Part shown: positions 1 through 12,720 of the stretch, piece by piece
Layout of the letters: the number at the start of each line of letters is the position of its first letter
Numbering within the stretch: position 1 is the first letter of the stretch
DNA from: Albula goreensis
Lineage: Eukaryota; Chordata; Actinopteri; Albuliformes; Albulidae
Length of the DNA stretch: 64,000 bases
NCBI GenBank assembly: GCA_022829145.1
Contig: CM040758.1
Coordinates: 8,850,128 to 8,914,127, forward strand
Direction of reading: 5' to 3'
Notes under the pieces: generated by a model
Told to the model about the DNA's origin: nothing
Databases searched by the model: none
What the model saw: the letters and a program-made list of their open reading frames with translations, nothing else
Position numbers and translations under genes: made by a program

Positions 1-639
1 ACTTCCATAGCCGACAGATGAGAAGAATACCACCCAAAAAACATAATCATGCTGATGTCTTTCACAGTACACTCTCAGTGTAAATCCTATTCCATAAGAC
101 TAGCATTATGTGTCTACTCATCTCATATGGAAATATATATTCACAACATGGGTACTTTTTATAGTACACATAGGAATGACATGAACCATAAAGTAACAGA
201 CACACATGGTGGAATCTAATCAGAAAACCAGTAAGTCTGTGTTAAGCTTCTGCATCGAGCCTGCACTGGTTTAATTCAACGCTATAAATAATAATTGTGA
301 TGAATGAAAGAACTGGCCTTAGGCTGTAGGCCTTGCTGATGGATGCAGGGTCTATATGTGGCCTTTAAATGTAGTGTGACTTTTACTTGATCCCACCGAG
401 CAAGAGGTAGCGCACAGGTGACAGCACAGAGGTGACAAAGCACCTAGCCAGCGACACTGAGCCAAGCCAACGCAACAAACCACCTGGCAGATTCAAAAAA
501 TCTCTGCCGCCATTCTAAAATTACGATTTTGGTGAGAGCTGAGGAGGAATGGGGGTGGAGGTGCTGTGGGTGGGGGGGTGAGGGGTCGGTATGTAACGTG
601 TTTGATTGAATGTCAAACTAACGGAATTTAGATTTAAGC

Positions 640-1010
640 TCTGCGTGTGGTTTGTTAACCTGCGCAGCCCAGCCCAGTAGGGGAAGGGGAGCTGAGGGGA
701 GGGGGTGGGGGTGGGTGGGTTTGCCTGTGGAAACCCCCGGGAGAGGAGCCCATCCCCTCCGCAGAGCGGGGCCCGGCCCCCAGACCGTGGGGGGCATTAA
801 TCACGGGACTGATGGAGTGTGACCGGGAAGTCTTTAACGACTCCGGCCCCGCTTGTTTCAAAAGAATGAATTGCCCGTCACAATTAATGAGCCAAACGCC
901 CAGCACCTTGTTTATACAAATGCGACACTTAAAAATCATCCGCTGGCTGGCCACCGGCCACTGTATTAATCAAATAAACAGTGGTAAATCTTACGGCCTG
1001 TTCTCCCCCT
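640..1010. promoter_or_regulatory. Candidate conserved non-coding element 1, homeodomain-site rich
   Basis: A block of higher complexity and GC content stands out from the AT-rich intron. From about 790 to 985 it contains several TAAT cores (ATTAATCA, AATTAATGAG, TATTAATCAA), a forkhead-like AAATAAACA, a Hox-like TTTATAC, and a self-complementary GGCTGGCCACCGGCCA segment. Reading frames across it give low-complexity or unrecognisable peptides, so coding is unlikely. EBF genes are known to be surrounded by conserved developmental enhancers. That this block is one of them is inference, because no alignment was run. Confidence 0.45.
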
Positions 1011-4000
1011 CTCCCTCTCCCTCTCTCTCTCCCTCGCCACAGCCAAATGCGGGCAGGCTTGACCAAAGAAAAAGCATGCGCGCCGATAGCAAACTAAATG
1101 GAGAGTCACCTCATACTAAGTTATCTCCTGTACATGATAGAGAGGGAGACCCTCTGAGGCTAACGACGATTCTCAACAAAGACACATTTGTAACCAGACT
1201 TACAAAAGTAGGCTTTTTATATTAATTGCACATATAAGCACATGTAGCGAGGGTTCATATGAGTGGGTTATTTGTTCTGAGAGACAATCCGGCTACAACA
1301 GCACACATTCCTCTCTCCCTAGTTTTCACCAGCCTTTCTCCATACACACCGCCCAATCGTAGGTGTGTAATAATTGCTATCAACTTGGAAACAAGAACAC
1401 AGACTTGTGTTTGAACTTCACAGGGGTGCGTATGTCTCTGAGCAAGGTGTCATAGACATTGAAACGTCAGTCACGTCCTGATTAATGAAATTCGCTTCGA
1501 GCCAGAGAATTCTGGGAGCTCCAGTTACACTTTTATCAGGTTAGTCCTTTTTTTGGAGTTACCTGGGTGAGGATCCTTCTCTCCGTGATCGTCCTGGCTC
1601 TTGAGCACCAGCCTATTCCTCTTCACAGTAGCTGGGCCGAAGCCCATCTGGTGCTACATTATTTTTTTCGTAGTTCTATCCATGTTGCGCGTAAAGAATA
1701 GGACACAGTAAAGTTGCTTTGAGACACAAGTCCCATGGGAGATGGAGGGGCCACTTAGCTTGCTGCGTGTCAGTAGAAATGAGACTATCATGATAGAGAG
1801 TGAGGCCTTCGTCCATTTCTCAGGCTCCTTCACTGCTCACACCGCGAGCTCCTAACCAATGAAACTAACACCTGGGTAAAGAGCCAATCACATCTTTCCT
1901 ATGTGCTTAATAGAGACAATCATAGTAATGGGCTCATATTCACATAGCCTATCTTTAACTACGAGCCTGACTAGCTCCTCATGCTAATTTAGCATATCTC
2001 TGCACGCATTGCCAATGAACCAAAGGTCAGTCACAAACTCTCAAACTCTGAGTCTTGGGGGATGGATACATGAAAGAATAACCCACCAAAACAATCACAT
2101 ACACCCTCATAAATCTGCTGGCACCAATCAGACTGCCGGAAGGCTAGACCAGAAATGTTCATTAAGTTATCTACATGCTCAGTCAGAGGATAGTCAAGAC
2201 TAATATTCCCACCACTGAATGAAAACAGAACTGATAAGGTCTAAATGGAAGGTAATGTTGAAAAACGCTTTTCAGAATTTAAATAGATAATCAGTAGAAT
2301 ATGAATTCGTACTGTGGTTGGAGGTGAATTCAAGTTGAGCGTTTGAACATTTCACAGGAAGAATGTCTAACAGTGACAGCTATGCCTGAGGCTATTTTCA
2401 TTAAGAAACTTAAGTTATTTACTGCTTTTATTAACTGCCTACTTACTTATTTGTAATAGTGTACAGAACATACACATTTCTGACACACCAGGCAAGGCAG
2501 CATACCTAATTCAGCTAAGTGCTTACACTGAGCGAGTGAAAACATCAACACTAAGAAAAATCATGCTTGCGCAAACATTAACAGAACAAAAGAAAAATAA
2601 GCAGTTTCAAAAAAGAGTAAAAATATGAGCTCATTAGTCACAAAACCAAAGTGGAAATATGCAACTAAACCCAAACTGATTATTATTAATAATTACATAT
2701 CATGCTTTATATATAGCCGTTAAGACATTTGTAAATTTAAATGCTGTGAATTCAAATCTAGTTATTTAGAAGAAAAAAAGAATTAGGAGCAAATCAGAAA
2801 GGAAAAACCCGGCCTTTTGCTTAAGTTACACTTCCATGCCTGTGTAAGATGACAAGGCAACACGGTAGCCCTTAAGTCACTCTGTAGGAGATAGTGCTGT
2901 GATACTGTTAGTTACTGTAATGTATATAAGCATCAAACTGTGGTTCAAATGCAGTGTCCTACATCAGCGGGGAGGGCCCGATCACTGGCTGTAACATACC
3001 ATTACAGCAGCTACTGCAGCCATCTCATTTCTCTCTTTCTTTCTTTCCTGCCAGCACCAAAACAGCGATTTCTATTATTCTTTAGCGCTGAACCACTTTA
3101 TAGCCCTGAGCCTGGGAGGAAGAGGTGCCAGGGTAGAATACGGCAGCGACATACTTTCCCCTGACTTTGACAGTTTAGCACGCAACTCCTGCTAAAAAAG
3201 AGCCAGACACAAACACTCACTCACACATGCATACACTCGATAACATAATCTGTTTTGTCTCTCCCCCACTCTCTGACTGCTTTATTGCTTATTTATTTTC
3301 TTCACACCCAGAGATGCATGGATATAATATTGCACTTTCAGGCATTCTGGAAGGGTCTCCCCAGCAACGGGCACATTCTATAACCCAAATTCGTTCCAAA
3401 TGCTGTAGATGAGATTCATTCTTGGTTTGGGGCGAGGAATTTTTTTATTGTTTCTTGCACAATATTTAAATTAAATTCAGCTACCACTAGATACATAACC
3501 TTCAACAAGGCAGGCAAAGCCTGAGTAGGCTATTTTCATGACTGGTCACCTCTTTGCATTGGTAAAACTTTTCCATGAGTGAGTATGTACGATAGTGGGT
3601 GACTTGCAATGACTTCAAGCCTTAGTTATTATTTTAAGACTCATATTAAGCCTGTAAAATCTGTAACAATTTACCTCCAAAAGACAGATTATAAAGCAGG
3701 CAAAGCTAGTTAAACCTGGACCTAATACATAGGCAGTGTTGGGTCTGTATGACCACAGCTTAAACAGTGGATTATATAAATGTATACATACGCTTCATGT
3801 AGCACAACAGGTAGCTAAGGGGTCTGGTCAAGTGATGTCAATGTTAATGACTATTAAGAAAGGCAAAGGAGAGTTTGAGCTGAGTATGGCTGTATCTGCT
3901 TCAAAACAATCAAGGCCTCAGGTACCTTCAGCGCTATTTAGCAAAGCTGAGCTCCAGAAACGGCCAGCCTGCAAGGTTACAAACTGGAAATGGAGACCTG

Positions 4001-5559
4001 TATTCTTTTAAAAAACTACAGTATAGACTAAGCTTTACCACAGGGTCCTGTCTACTAGTTATTGCTAAATGAAAGCACAAGTGGTTGTATGTCTCCAAGT
4101 ATGTTTTGTGTTTTATAGCCAAAAAACCAGAGCCCAGTAATTCCTCTACCTCCTGCTGGACTTGGTGTGACTGAAAACTGAAAAAGAAACCGGCTGCCAG
4201 AAGAACAGCGTAATTAAAGTGTCATTTCACACTTTAATATTCTGCTATTCGCTTTTAATGTTTACCATAAATAAGTATAAATTGCTGTATTCCCTATATG
4301 TATGAAACATGCACGGGGCAAACACCTAAAGTACTCCAAGACTGTCTTCTGTCGTTCACCTGCATACAAGCTGCTTTCCTTACTAAAAATAACCAAAAGC
4401 ATTCTGCAGAACTGAATCGTGTGTTTGTTTTTTCAACATTTCACATTTAATTCACACATATATGTTATATGTATGTTTACACTGTCACATGTGTGAATAA
4501 TGTGACCATATTTCTCACATTTACTTCACATTTATTCACATATTCATTGTACATATACATTTCACCTGTGATTCGGTTTCTGAAAATCTCATGATTTTTC
4601 CACAGGGATAGCACAGCAAAGGTTGCCATTGAAACACCTTTTGGCTTCGAGAAATTTCCAAAAGCACACAGTTGTTTTTCTCATAAAACTTCATCATGAT
4701 CTGTAGTTAATGCCTCCAAGTAAAGTCTAATTTGTTAGTAATTTCAGTTAGACGAGTAATCCAATTTTAGCGGGCCCGCATTATGCTTTGTAGCTTGTAG
4801 AGCAAATTGCAGGAAAACGTATGAAATAACAGTATTATTACTGTATATGTATTTGCCAGTATTTATTTGGCAGTGCTGACAAGCTGAAATGAAAAACAGG
4901 TGGCAGAAAAAGCTGTGACGCTCTGCTCGCTGAGGGAACAACTCTTGTTTGCACTTAAACACGGATTTGCTCTCAATATAAATACAGTGGAGAAATTCAC
5001 ATTTTAAGATTTTGAAAACATTTATACATTTTATTTGTTCTGTTTGTTTTTGTTTGTTTACTTTATGCTACAGGCAAATAAGTATGAAAACAGAGGATCA
5101 TGGTTCGATTTTTCTGCTAATATTATGAGGTCAGTAACCGCAGTCCATATGTAAAATTTAAAACGGACAATAAAAAGCACTGAAAAAATCATCAAAGATT
5201 TGTCTGTTCAATTAACATGACCTTCTGCTATCCCAAAGGGCTATTTAATATAATTTCTATGTGTCCTTAATTTTGAGGAACAAATTTAAATAGGCTAGTC
5301 ACTGTTGCTAATAATTTCTTAACCTAAATATTATCAAAGGATATAAAAATATGTACATAAAAGACAAACATTTTAATAATTGCTTAAATTCATGATTCTA
5401 AATAAAATGTGAATTTTAGTGATAAAATTGAATGCCCCCTCCCGTAAATTTACATACAGTTTTCCTCTGATGCTATTCAAAAAAACGACAGCACAAATAA
5501 AATGGCCTCAAACGAGCACACATGGTCGGTAAGTGACTGCATGCGGCATGCACCATATT

Positions 5560-5960
5560 TTGTAACCTCCCTATTGTTTTCTGTGTTCACAGCCATTTTC
5601 TTTAGTTAGGGTTGTGGCAGGCACCTCCTGCCCGTTTCTCCATCTGTACTCCAAGGCGCCAAGCCCCCGGCCCACGGCCGCTAAAACATTTAGAAGTATA
5701 ATTAGCAGCCAGCAGCTGAGGCCATTAACCACTCACCTGTACGCTTCTAATGGGGTCAGGTTACGGGCGACAAGGCCTCACAGACTGTGCTGACGAATTG
5801 TTTGCCCGTTTTTGGCAGATGCAGCCAAAACACTCGGCGACGTATGGCGTCTCTTTGTGTACTCTGACCAAACTAACTGTGCACATTAAAAATGTTCACC
5901 TGTACTGGAATTTATATATACGGCAATCACCCTTACTCGAATAATGCTTTTGGCAGTGAT
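5560..5960. promoter_or_regulatory. Candidate conserved non-coding element 2
   Basis: This is an unusually balanced, low-repeat segment within AT-rich intron sequence. It contains a GC-rich core near 5650-5690, paired E-boxes (CAGCTG near 5714, CACCTG near 5736), TTAAC and TAAT-type motifs, and a run of non-repetitive sequence to about 5930. No reading frame has splice-site support or a recognisable peptide. It resembles vertebrate developmental enhancer cores by composition only. Confidence 0.35.
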
Positions 5961-6586
5961 TATAACACTCTGTTAGGCATGGCAATAATTTTACATTGGG
6001 AGATTCTGCAGTATTCTCATAACTGCCAGCTTAGAAAGATTAAAAGTGTTTAATCCATCAGGTTATATGTTGAAAAACATTCAATTTAGTAAAATGCTAG
6101 GGATGCTTGCAGTGCAAAAATGGATAATATATTTATGTGTAGGCCTGCTTCATACTCACTGCAATAAATTCTAACATGACAGCAGTCTGTTATGAGACAT
6201 ACTCACTAGCATTCATTGAAAGTTATAAACTTGTAACAGGGCAGTTTAGTGTTGCAATTTCTCTAAGTGGAAAAAATTCAGGGATGCACATGCAAACTGC
6301 ATTGAAAAAGAACAAAACAGCTATAAGTTGAATGTTGCATCACAAGAACATTATGAGAAAGGCGCTTGTCATCGAATGTCAGCCAGCAGCATTTTCACAC
6401 AGGAGGGCATTAGCTCACAGCAAATATGTGAAATGAGACTGGGTGACATTTGCCGACTAGCGACGGGCCCAAACCCAAAGGTCTCAGTCAAACAAACTCA
6501 CACACAAAAACACATACAGACAGACATACATGCATAAATATCCATGCAAGCAAGCAAGCACATGCATATATCTACCCACACACATA

Positions 6587-6590
<4 letters not shown>

Positions 6591-6618
<28 letters not shown>
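6591..6618. repeat. (CA)14 microsatellite
   Basis: A perfect CA dinucleotide run is flanked on both sides by imperfect CA and CATA repeats between about 6495 and 6640. The short threonine/histidine-rich reading frames here are products of this repeat. Confidence 0.95.
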
Positions 6619-6623
<5 letters not shown>

Positions 6624-7069
6624 ATACATAGACACACAGATCTGCAGACATACACAGTGTGTAATTCCAACACCACTGAGGGTTTATTTACACAATGGCG
6701 AAGCAGGAGTCACACAAGATAGCTCACCACCTGTCTACTTCCCTTGATGTGAGAATGACAGGGGCTCAGTTAAAACAGTTGGCAGGCAGATAATACCTAC
6801 GGAGGGGTGACACCAGTGCAGTCTAAACACACACTGCACGTATGAATTGCCCGTCCTGATTCAGTCCTCCCACAAAGCAGTGCAGCCTCCCGTTTCAGGA
6901 CCAAAGTTAAGACAAAAATTCCCTCATACGCTGCTTTTTTATACCTTAAATACACATACATGTTATGTAATCAGTATTTGTGATAAAACAGAAGCACTGG
7001 CTAAAATAAGACCTGGAAAGATTAAGGGCAAATCTGTTTGGGTGATACTGAATCTGAGAGCCATAAACA

Positions 7070-7265
7070 TTTAGACAAATGACAGACATTCTTATCCAGA
7101 CAGATTTACACAGCATACACTTTTACCTTCTGTCCACTTACATTGCTGGATATTAGCTGAAAATATTCTGCTCAAGTACCTTTGCTCAAGAGTACAAGCA
7201 CAATGGCAGATATGCAAATTGAACCTCCAACTCAGTTACGTATATATCTCAGTTTTGTGAGCATT
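7070..7265. repeat. Decayed interspersed repeat of a type common in ray-finned fish
   Basis: The segment has the phrases 'CTTATCCAGACAGATTTACA', 'GCTGGATATTAGCTGA' and 'GCTCAAGTACCTTTGCTCAAG' in order. They resemble a widespread fish repeat with the order tail motif, TATCCAGAGCGACTTACA, CTGGATATTTACTGA, AAGTACCTTGCTCAAGGGTAC. The family name is not certain from memory, and the copy is old and diverged. Confidence 0.5.
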
Positions 7266-10200
7266 ACACTACAATGCAAAGTGCATTGCTTTCCAGGGTG
7301 TTCCATTTGGCCTGCTTCATATAACTTACATATCTGGTCAACAAGCAATCCTCTACCCTAACGATGGGAGAAAATAGCCAATATCCTGGGGTATCTTCCC
7401 CTCATATGCTTCTGCTGTTTTAATGAATATCAGCCAATACTGAAGAGTATATGTTGTTTTGTTGATAAGCACCATATTTTGACAAAATCTATTCCAGATT
7501 TAACATGCATTATCCAAGTGTGGCTCTGCAACTATACACAGTCATTTTCTGTCTCCATGACCTTATGATATATCAAAAAGATTTTGATCTGATTAAGATC
7601 TTAAGATCTGATTTTCGGGAGTCACACTTGATGGATGGAGCACTGTACCCATTCCAGACTTAAGAGAAGCTCATGAAATTAATGACAGACATGTTTGGGG
7701 TGTGTATATTCTGGATATCTCCAGGAATGTTTACAACCCAGAAATATAAAGACTGACCAATCTCTGTTTATATGACTTTTTTTTGTCAGTATACATTTCT
7801 GAGGAAACCCCTGCCTCCATGTCACCCATGTTAACCCACGGCGCCAGATCACGCATGCGACGCTATACGAGCGAGGCAGACTCCGAGCAACAGCCTCGTA
7901 GAGCGCCAAACAGCCCTCAGCAGCCTGTTGCACACATTAAGGACACGCGTTTCAGGTTCCCATGATGCACTTGTTCCGAAAACCACACATCAGAACGGCA
8001 GCTGCTTTACGCATGAATTTACCAGCTTGGCATTTCTGTCAACTGTTTCATTTTTCCATGAAATTCTGGCCGAGAAGAAATTCGCACTCTGAGCTTTTTT
8101 TCACAGTCTGTGATACTGAGATCAGGGCCTTGTTAAGAGCCTTTTGGCAGTACACTAAAAATCAAATATTTCCAAATCTAAATCTTCCAGTGACATAAGC
8201 AACATTGTCATGCTGTAAGAATGCCACAGCATCATTGTGAGAGCTTTATGTACATGGAAAAGATTTGGAAGGTCTGCAGAAGTTGATCACAGAGGGACTG
8301 TAAAACTGAATCGTCGTGTGGTCTATTGGATTTTAGTCTCTCATTATTAAAAAGCTAATTGTATGCCAAGTTAAATTAATGATTGGTTAGACCTGCTTAG
8401 AGGGGTGGTGCCATTTACCAAGACTGGTTGTGATTTTTTGTGCAATGGGCAGTGTCCAGCAAGTTCCGCAAGGCAAGCAAGGACAGCTTTTGATAAGAAA
8501 TGGAAAGCCTGAATTTCCTCCCAAATTATATAAATAAACACAAGAGTTTGATGAATATTTTCAGTTATTTACTTCAACTGAGAAGATGCAAACCTGTCTC
8601 AAATTTGCTTTCTAAGGTCATGAACAAAATTGTTTTCAGGCTGAACCATAATTCAGTGTATGGTACATCAAACAATTCGACCCAGTAATTCCTTCCAAAA
8701 CACTACAAATCTAACAGAGTGGGAACATTTGCCTCCACAAACTGTCAACAAAAACACCTGATGACAAGCACACCACAAATTGTATGGAATAATGATATGT
8801 ACAGGATATTATTGATAACAGAAGGGAAATTAATTTGGTTTCTAATGAATGAATTATATTAAATTATCTTGTACTTGTTTGTTTAAATATATCAGCAATG
8901 CCACAAAAGAGGATGTACAGGATACATGAGCGGCAAATCAGACCGGCCACACTTCTCCCAATTTTAAAACAGAGCAAGAGCGAGATTTTCTTTTTTAAAA
9001 GCCTACAGTGTGAAGACTTTTAAATCTAAAGCCTACAGAATGCAAACTTCAGTGGTAATTTGGCCAATGTGTAATTGTAACGATTCACATCTGATAAAAT
9101 GGGAGTTTCACAAATTACAAATGTACAGTCACAAAAACGATTGAAGGACAAGAGAGTACTACTGAAATAACGTAAGTGAAAACCACATAATCTACAGTAA
9201 GCCAGAGCCAAGCACTTTGAGTAAACCTGTTTACATTTATTTATTTTTCTTTTTCCAAATGATTTACTTAAAACTGACCATCTGAATTTATTCAAGATCC
9301 CGAAACTAGGCAAGCAGAAAACTACAAAGCAAAAACATCACGCCAAGAAGCAATGCGCTTTTGGCGATCTTGCATGTCACACCTCTGTCGGATCCGACAT
9401 CAGCCACCTAATAGTCCCTGGTCGATAGCTTTTAAAGTGTTGAGTTAACATTACAAAAACAGGGAGGAAGGAACTTTGCAGCTATATTCCCCTCTGAAAA
9501 CCCAGGCAAGACAAACATGTCATAAGGCATTAAGACAGTTACTCTGGCTTGGCTGGTATGGCTTCTAAATATACCAATGCGCTGCACTACCAGCGGTCAT
9601 GCTTCCAGGTAGAATATTTCTGATTCATGCTTCGCACAGTGTGAGCGCCCACTCCAACAGGACTAAATATTTCAACAAGCCGCTTTATTACAGCAACTTG
9701 GCTAAAATGTCACTCATGTGAAACATCATGTGCTATCTCCTCCACGAGCTGTGAAGCAGAGACGATTCAATAAATCACAACAATGGTAAATTACGCCATT
9801 TATTTCTCACAAACCACCTTTTATCAACCATAGCCTATGGCTAGGCCTTTTCTAATACAGCCACAAACTACGGCCTCACTTCTTGACCTGCATGACATAT
9901 CAGGGATAGTGTGTGGCCAAGTAAGAAGCATGAGTCAGGTAACCGCTAAGTTTGAACCTCATTAGCCCTTTGATCGATTTAACAGGAAACTTTGTAAAAT
10001 AGAGAAGACAATCTCTGAAGATGGATGATAAATCAAAGTATTACAATTTAAAAATCAACCCCAAAAAGTCTGGTGAACATTACGGACATCATTATTTAAA
10101 ATACGGAATTTACAAGATGACAGTATCTCATTACAGACAGACATTTTAGGTCAGATTAAACAGTTGTAAGTAAACATAATACCTATTATTTGAGCAAACA

Positions 10201-11817
10201 TTTTCACATATTATTAGAGGCAACGCCAATTGTTTCATTAACATAAATATTTCTCAAATAAACCCTGGGCCTTTTCATTTGGCCTTTTTTATTGTGTTGA
10301 AATAGTTTACTGTTCTGCAACAATTTCTGCCGTTTTGTGAAATATTAAGACATCTGATGCTTTACAATATAAACTGTGCTAACACATTCTGTACACAAAT
10401 ACAGTATGTAGCCTATGTATAAAATATGCATTGCAACAGATGATTATATAAAAACTGTATTTCCCGCAGGTATGCGTAATATACATAATTTCTCATTTGA
10501 TTCAGGGATGATAAAAAATAACTGCACTTCCAAGTACAGCTAGCCTATATGTGTATGATGTATTTCATCAAGGTTGGATTAGATTTGCTTCGGATAAGAT
10601 CTTGCTTTACTTGATAAAGCTGAGTTCTGCTGGAAGTTAAATGGAAAAACGATAAGCTTCCAACTAACTTGCTGCGATTGGTAGAAATAAATAAATAAAT
10701 ACATTTAAAAACTATCTGATACCCCCTAAACTTCAGATTCGCGCATGCAAAGTGTTCTGTTTATTTGCCATATTGTTATGTGCCTATTTTGGAAAATCCA
10801 AACGTGTCAGGTATTTGGTAGCATATTGTGTGACAGTTAAAGAGTAAATAATGATTTTCTCATTTTAAAAGGAACCTGCGTATACTTGTAATGTACAATT
10901 AATAACTGGGTTACAATGTCAAGTCTATTGCTTTTGCAAACAGGTATTGTGGAAGTATGTTCTTGGAATATCAGTTTTGTTAATGTTTTATTTTGCGTGC
11001 ATTTCACATTATTGCATGACCATAACAGTCATAATATATGTTTATTTTTTAACTGAACTTGACCCCCTCATTTATAAACGCGAGACAGATGTTTTGAAAG
11101 ACTGATGTCAATGTATTCTGCATACATGTTGTGATATTTTAATTCGTCATAATGACCTCGCCCTCTGTGTGCGAAACAGACCGCTGGCAATGCTGTCCAG
11201 TTCCTGTTATTCTTCGAACAACGCGTTACAATACTGCGATAGCACATCAGGAGAACCAGCTGAAAACCAACAGCGACTTTCTTCTGCATAAAATACATCA
11301 TAATGTGCAAACGCTAAAACTTTTCTCTCTGTCGGAGATTTCGCCTTAAATAAACGGTCAATTTTATATTTTCGTGCGAAAGAGTGTAGAAAAACTGCAA
11401 GCTGCAAAAGGGCACTGTTTACATGTAGCTATCTTGTAATCTCTGAGAAAGTTTTCAACGACATACGCAGACATACGCAGAAAGTGTCAATGCAAATACA
11501 ATCCACAGTTGTTTTGACAAAAGTACAATATCCAAACTGGGACAAACCCAAAGTGATGTACAGTACTCTAGAGCTCATTTGCAAATGTTCAGTGGCTGGT
11601 ACTGGTTTCACGTTCGCTTTGTCAGTTTATCGGAATTACTGATAATGCTTCTTAAATCATTCATAATGTATCGCCGATCATTTGGCACTAAAATAAACCA
11701 GTTGTTTGTTTTCCGCAATCAGCTCCGCGAACACGCGAAAGTGTAGTATATACAGTGCCGTTAGCCAAACACTTCAGCCCCACGGCACGCGTCCTGCGTA
11801 TGCAAATGCATGATTAC

Positions 11818-11951
11818 CTTTGCGCTGCGGTGTTCGCGTCCAGAATCCCCGCGCTCTGCATCCACGACCGGACCGGTGTCATGCCGCTGGTAAGGGGCTC
11901 TTCTTTCATGGTCAGAGCTCCCCGCGGGAGGCTGTCTTGAATGGAGAACAT
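11818..11951 (-). CDS. ebf1: Early B-cell factor (EBF/COE) transcription factor, coding exon 1
   Basis: This minus-strand exon encodes residues 1-44 of an EBF/COE protein, a helix-loop-helix transcription factor with a zinc-knuckle DNA-binding domain that controls B-cell, neuronal and adipocyte programmes. The peptide starts [14 protein letters not shown] and continues [16 protein letters not shown] and [11 protein letters not shown], matching the family N-terminus (MFGIQ..., MKEEPLGSGM, DANTAAQ). The exon ends in phase 2 at a GTAATC donor (11817-11816). The split serine codon fits the next family residues SGVGL. No second exon lies in the window. EBF1 is chosen over EBF3 or EBF2 because rnf145 is the neighbour, as in human 5q33. 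The residues alone fit EBF1 and EBF3 about equally. Teleosts can keep ebf1a and ebf1b, which I cannot tell apart here. Confidence 0.88.
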
Positions 11952-12720
11952 GAAAATAGCCTTTTGTGTCTTTTCCTTAACACCAGTTCAAACTAAGTAA
12001 TCCTCCTTCGAGCACAAAAACAAGGGCACCTGGATTAACGAGCAAAAAACCAGCTGAAACGGGGGTGAAAAATCTCCTTCCAAAACGCAGCGAGGGGGAG
12101 CGATAGTGGTTCTTATCCAAAGACGGTCTCTGTATCCCTTTGAGTTTTCTCCTGAAGTTAGATCCAAAAAACCAAGTTCAGTGCTCTCAAGATTAAATGG
12201 TCTCAAGATAAAAGAGGGGGAGTGAAAGGCAGGCGTTAGAACCGTAAAGCATCTTAAAGGATGTGATCAGCCAGGGTCTTGGACACCTTTTCGGTTCAGG
12301 GAAAAAGGGAGTGACTGAACTGGTTTAGAAGAAGAGAGAGAACATACGCGCACGGGACTGAGAAATGAAAAGTGGGGTAAAACAAGCGACCGCTTCAAAA
12401 AGGAGTAAAATGAAATGATTACCAAACAAGAGGCAGGGATGAACCAGGGAAGGCTAGTTCTCCCTGGGGAAAAGGGGGATTGGGTAGCAAGAAATCTCAT
12501 CCCCTCCTCCCCGTCTCTTTATTCCTCCTAAGTCCCAGCGGATCGCACCTTCTCTCGGGTTCTCGAGCTCCCGGCTCTCGGGGGAGACACGCTTGGACTT
12601 GGCAAAGGGCGGAGATTCGTCCTTAAAAGGGATAAACATTTGGATATTAATGAAACCGCTCGATTCCTATTGGAGGGAGCCAGGGCGCATGTCATTTTTA
12701 AAATCCACAGCACTAAATTC
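11952..12720 (-). promoter_or_regulatory. ebf1: ebf1 5' UTR and proximal promoter region
   Basis: The region upstream of the ebf1 start codon, read on the minus strand, is richer in GC than its surroundings. It contains a CCAAT box (plus-strand ATTGG at about 12669-12673) and a TATA-like TTTTAAGG near 12624. A 61-codon minus-strand ORF beginning at 12639 has no EBF similarity and is probably a leader ORF or chance. The exact transcription start is not determined. Confidence 0.5.

Larger units (their letters stand above)
1..11817 (-). other. ebf1: ebf1 intron 1 (partial, continues past the left edge)
   Basis: This whole stretch lies downstream of the ebf1 exon 1 splice donor on the minus strand. 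I looked for the next EBF exon, which encodes the start of the DNA-binding domain with a stretch like KSNFFHFVLALYDRQGQP, and found nothing like it on the minus strand. Intron 1 is therefore longer than 11.8 kb. The stretch is AT-rich and holds no convincing exon of another gene. Short ORFs in it are chance. It contains two blocks with the look of conserved enhancers (about 640-1010 and 5560-5960), a CA microsatellite and a decayed interspersed repeat. Confidence 0.7.

Noticed and set aside
655-954. A 99-codon minus-strand ORF over the candidate conserved block
   Set aside because: It ends in a low-complexity polyproline run, has no recognised motif, and is better explained by GC-rich non-coding sequence.
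1551-1640. A possible ebf1 exon on the minus strand with charged residues
   Set aside because: The peptide does not match the EBF exon 2 sequence, and no acceptor and donor pair in the right phase frames it.
12454-12639. A 61-codon minus-strand ORF upstream of ebf1 exon 1
   Set aside because: It lies in the expected 5' leader and has no similarity to EBF proteins. Translation as an N-terminal extension would need a splice that I cannot see.
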